From positions 62,338,394 to 62,402,393 of the forward strand of contig CP092875.1 in the NCBI GenBank assembly GCA_030710605.1: a DNA stretch of 64,000 bases. Direction: 5' to 3'. Below, piece after piece: positions 55,736-64,000 of the stretch. A program made the translations under genes and the position numbers. The notes under the pieces are model-generated. The model had not been told where the DNA came from. It made no database searches and worked only from the letters and a program-made list of their open reading frames with translations. Numbering within the stretch: the stretch's first letter is position 1; each line of letters opens with the position of its first letter. Origin of the DNA: Cordylochernes scorpioides (taxonomy: Eukaryota > Arthropoda > Arachnida > Pseudoscorpiones > Chernetidae).

Positions 55736-56827
55736 TTAGGAATATTCCCATGATTTTTATTGAAAACCTTTCAGAGAGGCGTGAGAACTCAAGACTTGTA
55801 TTTTCAATCATTGAAAACATTTGCTTAGTCTACGTGTCGCGTATTTTTAAAATAAAAACCCTAATGAATGTTTGATATGGCCGTTATATGAGTAGATATT
55901 TGTCAACTCTCATCAAGCTTTTGATGATTTTTTCTCGAGATAAATGTATATATATGAATAGCTATTTATAAACATTCCCATATTCATAATAAAGACATAG
56001 ATTCCTCGGATGAAATATATATTCCAAGTATGGAAACACGGATCTTTATAAAAAATGAATTTATTCCCTGATCAAAGACAAGGGAAGGTAAAGAGCTAGG
56101 TAATATCAGTTCTTCGAAAGACAAATTCATCAACTTCAGAAGAATACTATTCCTTATAAGTACTGGAAACTTGCATTCTAAGTACCAATATTCTTTTACT
56201 ATTATACGTTATAATACCTTGATAAATCTTGTCGTTGAATATTGGTAAAATAAATGATGTTTTGATCCAATATATGCCTTTTTAATTAAAGATTTATTTA
56301 TAAATTGCTCTATTTTCAAAAAATATATTATTCTAAATAGAATTTTTCTAATATTATTCTAAATATAATTTAACGCTCTGCCAAATGTTTTAATTTTTGT
56401 TCGCTCCAGACGAAGACAAAAGATTTTTGTCGATACGTCGATATAATAAAAATATTTACTGGCCGAAGTTTCTTTAATTTTAAGAACATATTTTTAACCT
56501 TTAAAAATATTTATTTCAAGGATTTTTTTTTCTATATAATAGTGTTGATACCTCTGTCTCTTAATGTATAGAGAATGATATAAGGAATTTCGTTCACACT
56601 TCGTTATCTTGTGTGTCTTCAATAAAGGTCACTGTGTATCAAATATCTTTTAGAGTAATTGTCTGTATACCGATATACATGCTAAAAAGTACAACTCTTG
56701 AGTTTTGTCCATGAGTGTAGCTAATACCTAAAATAAAATATGCGTGATAATAATAATAATATTTATTATTTTAATAAATCATCATTAATTTGGTGTTGTT
56801 TTGTCCCGATTTTGTTGCTCCATGGAA
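55736..56827. other. spacer with worn repeat fragments
   Basis: Bases 56213-56290 are a deleted CTTGATAAAGG hairpin copy. Bases 56400-56500 hold CCAGACGAAGACAAAAG...TTTGTCGATACGTCG and TTTACTGGCCGAAG, related to 7915-8015 inverted. No gene. Confidence 0.4.
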
Positions 56828-56983
56828 AGGGGGGTGCCATTGCCCCGTTAGTCAGCCACATTTCAGAGTTCCCTGTAGGCCTTCACGGTTACCGTAGCGG
56901 CTCGGGGCTCACGACACCGTACTTCGCCCTACAGGGCAGTCTCTTACTTGGGCTGCTTCTCCCGCCCGCCACGTAGAGGAGAA
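56828..56983 (+). repeat. 160-bp GC-rich dispersed repeat, copy C
   Basis: Nearly the same as 32606-32768, with an extra GTAGGCC before TTCACGGTTACC. Confidence 0.7.
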
Positions 56984-57448
56984 TTTATATAAAAATACGA
57001 TAAAAAGCTAGATACTATCTAAATTCTAGATTCGCGCACAGCTCAACAATTTTCCATTATCTCGAAAGGAGTTGCCATTATAATGATACTCGTATAATCA
57101 AAATAAAAATAGTGTCAAAGATAATATTCCATAAGCCTTTAAAGACTATTTGTCATTCTCTCTAGATCTATTATAATACTCGGTTGAAAATACACATGAA
57201 AAACCCGAGCATTGTCTTTGTTTAGTTGATTATAAAAGAGTTCAAAATATTGTCTCCTGACCGTATAACTGGACGTTGCTGGTTGATTTGACAATCTATC
57301 GGAAAAAATCGAATAAAATACCAGAATATGAGCTAAATTTATGTTCGATAATGATTTGAATTCATGCAGCCTGCTATATAGGCCGTTTTACTGTTCTATA
57401 AGGAATGGTAGATATGAATTTCTGTTCAGGTAACATTCTAAAGGAGAG
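56984..57448. other. AT-rich spacer
   Basis: Bases 57257-57310 faintly resemble the pLTR edge (GACGTTGCTGGTTGA, TCTATCGGAA). No gene. Confidence 0.4.
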
Positions 57449-58013
57449 TAGGTGGACGAGTGGGCAACACCCTCGATTTCCGACAGTCATGAACCGGGAT
57501 TGAATCTCGCGTTAACATTTTGTTTAATATGTGAATAAATTTAACTTTCATTGTTGCCATTATCATAAACTAGATTGCTCTTTTTGAGCGATACCTAATA
57601 GAGTGATTTTAAAACAAGAACAAGTAACATCCCAATATAAAACGTCGGTGGACGAGTGGCTAACATCCTCGATTCCCGACAGCCATTAACCGGGTATGAA
57701 TCCCGCGTTAACATTTTGTTTAATATGTGAATACCTTCACATATTATTCATTGTTTCAAATATATTAAACTAGGTTGTTCCTTCTGAGCGGTACCTAATA
57801 AAGTGATTTTGGAACCGGTAACATCCCAAGAGTAGGTGGCCGGCGGTATTAACTGTCGGTTTCCAATAGCCATAAACCGGATCGAAACCCGCATTGTACT
57901 TTTTTTCTGTTAGAACCTGTTAATATTATTCATTGTAAATAACATAAGCAAGGTTACTCTTTTTGAGCGGTACCTAATAAAGTTATTTTTGAACAGGAAC
58001 AGGTAATATCCCG
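57449..58013 (+). repeat. tRNA-derived SINE, three tandem copies
   Basis: Starts at 57449, 57644 and 57832 (195 and 188 bp apart), same strand. Each has GGTGGACGAGTGG (box A-like), CCGGGATTGAATC-type box B, body TGTTTAATATGTGAAT, AACTAG.TTG.TC and GAGCG.TACCTAATA.AGTGATTTT, and ends near GGTAACATCCC. The third is the most worn. Confidence 0.75.
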
Positions 58014-58351
58014 CAAAAGCTAATGTGAGCTTTCAGCCTGAAATGCATATGAAGTCAGAATTTCTCGAAGTATTTAAACATTTTTTTCTATAAATTCTTG
58101 TGAATTAAGATAAATCGACGTTCAGTTGATATTTATTTTGATAGATGGCTCAAGCTATTATCGATTTAAGTTACTCGATAGGGAACTAGGTTACAATTTA
58201 TATCGCGCCATAATTCGGTACATTCTACACATATAATTTTTTCAACACTTTCATCATTAGAAGCAATGGGCGCTTCTATGGATTAATTTCCTCTCAGCAA
58301 ATTTTCCATCTACTTTCATTATTGTTCAATAAAAATAATCCCTTGTATCAC
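58014..58351. other. spacer with pLTR edge fragment
   Basis: Bases 58118-58190 resemble the pLTR edge (GTTGATATTTATTTTGATAGATGGC). No gene. Confidence 0.4.
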
Positions 58352-58551
58352 TATTGAGCAAAATGAATCATTCCTCCAGGGAAAAGTGTCTTTTCAAAAC
58401 ATTTTTATTCTCTAGCTTTCAGGCACGGACGCCTTACTACAGAGATACCATGTTTTCTCCTGTAGTAGAGCGTCCCTGCCCGAAAGATAGAGAATAAAAA
58501 TATTTTGAAAAGACACTTTTTCTCTGGAGGCCTGATTAATTTTACTCAATA
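58352..58551. mobile_element. 200-bp foldback MITE
   Basis: Arms of about 85-90 bp begin TATTGAGCAAAATGAATCA and end with its inverse. The inner arms share AGTGTCTTTTCAAAA and TTTTTATTCTCTA. A TA duplication with TTGAG termini is possible but cannot be told apart from the palindrome. Confidence 0.75.
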
Positions 58552-59679
58552 CTTTCATATTGTATTACGAAAGGGCTTCATTGAAACAAATGACATCTTT
58601 TAGAGTGAAAACTAAGAATAAATCATGTATAGGACAAAGTCATATCAAGTTTTATACTTTATCATGAGCGTTTAAAATGTTATATAGGTCAGAGTCTTGC
58701 TAGAGTGAACTATAAAACCACGGTCCAGGCTACAGATATATATGTTTAGCTCCAGTTTATATGTTTCAAGAAAATCTGATTTCGGTAAAAAAATATATTT
58801 AGCTGATAGCAGCTCTTAAAATGTTTTGTTAGGTGATGGTCTGCCAAAAAATAAAGCTATCATTCGACTTCTTTGATGACCAAGCCACGTGTCAAATCAG
58901 ATATCCACTCTACCTCTAAAATTACCTAGGCCTCGTAAAATCCGACCATCAAATTTAATTTCCCGTCGGTTATCTCTATCGTAGAGAGAGCGCTCAAGGA
59001 AAAATCATAGAATATTTCTGTTTTAACCCACGTGGAAGTGAAATTCACCTTTCTACCCCTCCCTAACGTAAAAGATGAAGAAAATGATATATAGCAGAAG
59101 TTGAAATATCTTTCGCAAAAATATATAAAACTGCCTAAACTTTCTATTTTATATAAAGGAAATGATATTAGGCCAGAATAAAATGAAATAGAATCAAATT
59201 TTATTGTAAGAAAAATTTAAGAAATAAATCTTCTTTCTCTGTTTGACTAGAGAATAAAAAGAAAAATCCCGAATAAAGTAATTTGTTTATATAAATAATA
59301 TTTTGATCGTGCCTTTAGCAAGTTAATAACATTAATAAACAAATATTGAATCCCTTAATGGAATTAGTCTAATAAGAAAGACCCTACATTAATAATAGAA
59401 AAATCGATATATTTATTAAAATAAAAAATATATATTAAAAATATATTAATATTGAAATACTTTTAACTGTTAAATGATAATATATTATTGATATATATAT
59501 ATATAAGATAGACCTCATTATCTTTTCCTTTAATATTTTAAGATATTTAACTTATTCTGTTTGTAATTTTTATAATAATATTTTTCATGCAAAAATTTCC
59601 CTCACCTACTTTGTATTTTAAATGAATCCAACTGTGATATTATAACACTATGCGGCTCTGAGTTTGTGTATACAAAAAT
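58552..59679. other. AT-rich spacer
   Basis: No gene or repeat recognised. Confidence 0.45.
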
Positions 59680-59935
59680 GTAATGCCTTGATAAAGGTTT
59701 GAGTTCAGCCAGCCGAAATATTGGCAAATAAATCTTTTATTTAATCCAATATATGTATTTTTGTTATCTAAATATAGATATATGTGTTCTGAATATATAG
59801 CAATCCATATTCAGATCTTTAGATAATAAAAAGGCATATATTGGATTTAATGTAAGATTTATTTACCAATATCTTTTTCGGTTGGATGAACGCCAACCTT
59901 TGTCAAGGCATTACATTTTTGTATAAAACTATAAT
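59680..59935. repeat. inverted pair of CTTGATAAAGG hairpin units
   Basis: Left arm TACAAAAATGTAATGCCTTG... to ATCTAAATATAG; right arm inverse, beginning TTTAGATAATAAAAAGGC and ending CATTACATTTTTGTA. Each arm holds one copy of the hairpin core (CCTTGATAAAGG and, inverted, CCTTGACAAAGG). Confidence 0.75.
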
Positions 59936-60104
59936 AATAACTATAATAAATATAAGCATAATAGAGTTATCATAAAAATAGATATAAATATATATTTATC
60001 TTACTTTAAAAATAGATGTAAAATGAGTCTTTTAAAAATAATTTTTAAAATTCGGAAGTATTCACATAATTGGTAAAAATAAGATATAACAACAATTGAA
60101 TGAA
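59936..60104. other. AT-rich spacer
   Basis: Nothing recognised. Confidence 0.4.
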
Positions 60105-60325
60105 TTAACACAAAGCAATAACGCGCTATCTATACATATAAAATGAAAGGATTTATAAGCACAAATGTTTCTTTTATACATTTGAATGTAATTCTACTGT
60201 CCTATAAGCTTATGTCCATAGTTTTCTTGAAAACCATTTCTGAGATTCCATCCTTCAGTGCTGCGTATATAAGCAGAATTGTCCAATACAGTATTAGAGC
60301 TCTGAGAAGCGGTCTGGTGGATTGA
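60105..60325. repeat. rearranged single copy of the 371-bp unit
   Basis: AACACAAAGCAATAACGCGC and TATACATATAAAATGAAAGG, then a jump to the inverted segment TGTAATTCTACTGTCC... to GCGGTCTGGTGGATT. Confidence 0.7.
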
Positions 60326-60469
60326 AATATTTACCTTATAGTCATTCTTCATGCCTAGGTATTAACAAGTAGATATGAAATGATATTCACACACACATAC
60401 ATACAGCGTTATTGAGATCATCGGCCTTATACATATTCACCAGAGGAAGGAAGCATGAATATATTATAA

Positions 60470-60725
60470 TACAATATAATGCGGCTATGCTTATAGAACG
60501 ACGCTTAACAAGTTTTATCGTAAAGGTTTTACAGAACAATGTGGGTTCAATTCTCATCCCTGGACACTTTTATTTTTTTGTTCATCATTACTCTTTGCAA
60601 TTCATCCTTTCATACTTCATCCCTAAGGATATGAATAGTCGTTATTTCTCCTTAAATAATGAAAATTACGAATTTTCGTTCTTTAAAAAGAAACATTTGC
60701 GGTAAAACTTGTTAAACGTCATATA
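60470..60725. mobile_element. foldback element F1, copy 8
   Basis: Short left arm ATAATGCGGCTATGC; part of the centre remains (GGGTTCAATTCTCATCCCTGG, the T-arm side of the tRNA-like segment); long right arm with GTCGTTATTTCTCC, ending GTAAAACTTGTTAAACGTC. Confidence 0.75.
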
Positions 60726-60732
60726 TATATAT

Positions 60733-60830
60733 TATACTAGTCGAATGACCCGGGCAACGCCCGTGTTTTACCCGATTGAATGTTTTGATTCAAATACTAT
60801 TTGTTACAATTATAAATTGGCTCCTTAAAT
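60733..60830 (+). repeat. GC-dyad dispersed repeat, 5' end only
   Basis: ACTAGTCGAATGACCCGGGC, AACGCCCG, TTTTACCCGATTGAATG, ending GTTACAATTATAAATTGGC. Matches the start of copy C at 48257. Confidence 0.65.
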
Positions 60831-61514
60831 AATTGCATATGTTAGTTAATAACTATAGCCTATGTGCTTTATCTGTCTATCTACTGTTGGCTTCCGTAGG
60901 CGTCTCTTACTGGGAAAAAGAAAGAGAGGATTCTATTTGGTTATTATCTAATATATGCATTTATTTAGGGAGCGACCCGCTCCAACACAATAGTTACAAA
61001 GACGAAATAGCGAGTGGGGGGGGGGGGTCATGATGGGGGGGGGGGGCAAAGGTGGCGTGACCGTAGCCAACCAATAGGAGGGCGCCATTCCAAAAAAAAA
61101 AAAAACAAACGGTGACAGAGATGAAAACTGACTGATTGATTAGGAGATGAGGAATGACGCTCGTAACTGTATATAGAATAAGTTTATTCGCGATCGAACA
61201 TTGTGGCCTAGATGAAGCTCCTATACCCCAGGCAGCGCAGAGCCCAACAGCCTCCATGTCCGACGCAGGTCCAGTGTACAGAGAATCTAAATTTATATTC
61301 AAGAGACGATTCAAATTTCAAATCAAACTTTTAATCACTATAACCTTCATATCATCTACTTCCTCGGGTTTCTATCCGATTTATTGGGCTTGTCATTTGA
61401 CAAGGGATGGATGCCAACGCCATTCTCTCTTAAAAAAAGGAATCGTCCCTCGACAAGTTCTTATCTAGAGGAGAAACTTTCGACGTTGAAGAGGCCTCCT
61501 CGACTATAAAAGTA
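60831..61514. other. spacer with two long G runs
   Basis: Runs of 12 G at 61016-61027 and 61035-61046 on the plus strand. ORFs of 66-106 codons across here have no family signal. No gene recognised. Confidence 0.4.
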
Positions 61515-61765
61515 CGGAAAAATAAAAGTGTCCAGGGATGGGAATCGAACCCAAAGTGTTTCGCTTACCGGGCAGATGCCATGTCCACTAGGTTATTTTT
61601 TTTACCGTTCATCATTACTCTTCACAACTCATCCTTTCATACTTCATCCCTAAGGCTAGGAATAGTCGTTATTTCTCCCTAAATAATGAAAATTATGATT
61701 TTTCGTTCTGTAAAAAGAAACATTTGCGGTAAAACTTGTTGAAGTTTGTTCAATAAGCATAGTAG
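61515..61765. mobile_element. foldback element F1, copy 9 (tRNA-like centre plus right arm)
   Basis: ACGGAAAAATAAAAGTGTCC leads into the tRNA-like segment, then straight into the right arm TTTTTTTTACCGTTCATC... ending GTAAAACTTGTTGAAG. Confidence 0.8.
61530..61595 (-). ncRNA. tRNA-like sequence in F1, 5' side truncated
   Basis: Minus strand: ACCTAGTGG box A, CATCTGCCCGGTAAGCG anticodon-like arm and perfect GGTTCGATTCC box B. The 5' acceptor strand is lost at the junction with the right arm. Confidence 0.55.
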
Positions 61766-61914
61766 CACTATATTGTATTATATTAGCCTGTGCAATACTC
61801 AAAATATTTATTAGACTGCAATACTTAAAATTGATATTATGCTACAATACCTAATGAGATATAAGCCTGTATTATTTAACAAATTATTACCCTACACAAT
61901 ATCTAATATATATA
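61766..61914. other. AT-rich lead-in to the 93-bp repeat
   Basis: Short AATACCTAAT-type motifs, no gene. Confidence 0.4.
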
Positions 61915-62195
61915 TTAGCCCATACACAATACCTAATAACGATACTAACCTCCAATGCCTAATAAATTTATTAGCTTCAAAATCGCATCAGATATTATCC
62001 TATGATTTTAGCCCATACACAATACCTAATAATGATACTAACCTTCAATGCCTAATAAATGTATTAGCTTCAAAATCGCATCAGATATTATCCTATGATT
62101 TTAGCCCATACACAATACCTAATAACGATACTAACCTTCAATGCCTAATAAATTTATTAGCTTCAAACCTCATCAGATATTATCCTATGATTTCA
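61915..62195. repeat. 93-bp tandem repeat, three units
   Basis: CATACACAATACCTAATAA recurs at 61921, 62014 and 62107, exactly 93 bp apart, with few changes. Because 93 is a multiple of 3, one plus frame (61839-62219, 126 codons) stays open and shows a 31-residue repeat. A real protein is not supported: composition is that of the AT-rich repeat and there are no recognisable motifs. Confidence 0.9.
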
Positions 62196-62614
62196 ACTCT
62201 ACTGACACTCTTTAGTTAAATTGACTTACAAAGCAGAAAGTTTGAAATAAATCTTGCCTATATATCTTCTCTAGTTTTCTCATTATTATATTTAATCAAT
62301 TTTGTTTTATCAGTTTTTTTTTTTCAAAAAGGTTATTTATTTATTGATCCATAGAGAGAAGAATCCATTGATATTTTAATCAATATGTTTTTTAAACTAC
62401 TGCCACATGTTGAATTAATATAAAAATCAATATTCTTCTAAACAAAACATTTTTTCTTCTTTATCACCTTAATTTTACCCAAAATGAATGATAAATAGTA
62501 TATATATAGCTAAACAATAGTATTTAGTCATAAATAATCCTAAAAGGATTTTTCTGAATTTTTTCTAGTGTTGTTCTGATGACAGAAAGTTCTGTTAGAG
62601 AGAGCAAAATATAT
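62196..62614. other. AT-rich spacer
   Basis: No gene recognised. Confidence 0.45.
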
Positions 62615-62990
62615 ATATATATAAATCGAAAATTGCAATTATACCGCGAATGTTTCTTTTAAACAAAAATCGAAATCTATTTTAAAGAGAAATAACGATT
62701 ATTTCTAACTTTAAGGATGAAGTATGATAGGATGAATTGTGAAGAGTAATGACAAACGGAAAAATAAGAGTGTCCAGGGGCGGGACACTGGGCCCGCCCC
62801 TGGACACTTTTATTTTTCCGTTTGTCATTACTCTTCACAATTCATCCTATCATACTTCATCCTTAAAGTTAGAAATAATCGTTATTTCTCTTTAAAATAG
62901 ATTTCGATTTTTGTTTAAAAGAAACATTCGCGGTATAATTGCAATTTTCGTTTTACAATCATCAGCCGCGTTATATTGTATTTTTAAATA
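62615..62990. mobile_element. foldback element F1, copy 10
   Basis: Near-perfect palindrome: AAATAACGATTATTTC, GAATTGTGAAGAGTAATGAC, GTGTCCAGGGGCGGG, a short centre, then the inverse through GTTTTACAATCATCAGCCGC. The tRNA-like centre is reduced to GGGGCGGGACAC/GCCCGCCCC. Confidence 0.88.
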
Positions 62991-63412
62991 TATATAAATA
63001 TATATGTAGTAATCCCGACCAAGCCGATGTGGAATGTACTGGGCAGTCGTGGTCGTGGATGCGTGATGGGATTCCCGCATGGGGACAGCAAGGAACAGAG
63101 GCAGGTCTAGATGTTAGCTCCAAGAGGTAGAGGTAGACCACGGACGAAGGCAGTCGAACCACGGGCGCCGCGGATGCCCTGAGCCTACTCGTGGATAGAA
63201 GGGGGTGTGAGATCCGACCGACCGTATAACGGCGTCACTCTGAAAACAACAACCATGTCTCTTTTCTGGGCCCTTTTATATTGGATCTCCGCATTTGGCG
63301 GTGAGTCCTGATTGGCTCTTGTAATCACGCCACCTTCTTGGCGCCGTTGGTTGTCGCCGTCTGGTCTACTTCTGCCTCTTTGTTTATTTGTTACATCCAT
63401 TGTTACAAGGTC
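62991..63412 (-). other. GC-rich, LTR-like sequence, unproved
   Basis: From TGTAGTAATCCCGACC (63005) to ATTGTTACA (63412), with an inverted CCAAT box near 63310 and TTTATATTGG near 63277. TATA precedes it but not follows it, so no target duplication. Overlapping ORFs are shadows of GC-rich DNA. Confidence 0.35.
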
Positions 63413-64000
63413 GATACATAATTTTATATAGATATGGGGTTATAGAAAATATTAGAAGAAGGTTGTGAACTATCTAACTCAAAATATACTACAGAATGTG
63501 CCCCCGGTGATGAAGGTTTGGTTGGGGGAATGACATGTAATGAATGATGACCTAACAAACCTATTATAAAAAAATAAAAGAAATAATTTGTATACAAATT
63601 AGTTAAAATTATTATTAAGCTACAAGTTAAAAAAAAAGAAAAATGTTATAATGGTGGTGTATCAATGAAAATAAAATCAAGGTTATGAAAATAAAAACGC
63701 ACAAAATGAATGATAAAAGATTAAGAGAAAGTATATAATACAAAATAGTAAATATGGTAAAATGAATCGTACAAGGAAAATAATATCTTATTGCATAAAA
63801 GATGAGAGGAAAAAAAATGAAGTTAGTTTATTGATTGAACGTATAATGTGACGCTAAGGTTAAAAAAGGGAAAGGGGGTATCTGAGCATGTTTCTGCAAA
63901 GTAGTATCCCAAGCATTCTGCAATGCAATGCGAACTTGTTTAAGTGAGGCATTGTTTTCATTAACAGAAGGCCCAAGCTATTCCGTCTGCATCATTAGCT
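63413..64000. other. AT-rich end of window
   Basis: No gene or known repeat recognised. Confidence 0.45.

Noticed and set aside
61839..62219. 126-codon ORF with 31-residue repeats
   Set aside because: By-product of a 93-bp tandem repeat in AT-rich DNA; no motif or start context supports a protein.
63005..63412. Solo LTR near the right end
   Set aside because: It has LTR-like ends and TATA on the left, but no matching duplication on the right.

Overview
This window is AT-rich, intron-poor animal DNA made almost entirely of transposable elements. BEL/Pao and Ty3/gypsy LTR retrotransposons, Penelope-like elements (PLEs), LINE remnants, a mariner, tRNA-derived SINEs and foldback elements together point to an invertebrate. 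The families resemble those of arthropods such as chelicerates or crustaceans, but nothing here fixes the species. Two gaps of exactly 100 N (8250-8349 and 21233-21332) show it is a scaffold. I see no intact host protein gene. The only clear host-type gene is a tRNA-Gly(GCC) at 47605-47675. A tandemly duplicated, frameshifted ORF pair at 43777-45146 resembles the N-terminus of translation factor eIF3a.

Layout. 1-3761: 3' part of a decayed gypsy element with its 3' LTR. 4097-8233 and about 13134-20540: two copies of one segment. The second copy is swollen by a solo LTR, an array of about eight 371-bp units (14381-17344) and a LINE fragment; each interrupts sequence that is continuous in the first copy. 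9428-10084: a palindromic PLE terminal repeat with one hammerhead ribozyme in each arm. 12.2-13.1 kb and 20.5-22.7 kb: LTRs, palindromes and a second, different hammerhead-bearing element (22422-22732). 22918-28819: a BEL/Pao element with both LTRs and a 5-bp target duplication. 28945-30225: a 5'-truncated PLE, GIY-YIG ORF plus ribozyme-bearing terminal repeat. 32793-38192: a nearly complete Ty3/gypsy element with gag, pol, both LTRs and an ATAT duplication. 39.9-41.2 kb: two solo LTRs. 42.4-43.6 kb: a decayed PLE with a nested PLE fragment. 46-48.3 kb: a minisatellite, GC-dyad repeats and the tRNA gene. 48.4-50.8 kb: a LINE remnant and a mariner. 51-64 kb: solo LTRs, SINEs, MITEs and foldbacks.

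Three things stand out. (1) Hammerhead ribozyme motifs of at least two sequence families, with a compensatory stem II change between copies and short self-complementary stem III. (2) A ten-copy foldback family, three of whose copies carry a tRNA-like sequence with a good B box where the hairpin apex should be. (3) A strong bias of gypsy-type LTR insertions for ATAT/TATA. Many ORF breaks are one-base changes in short homopolymers, so some of the decay may be assembly error.
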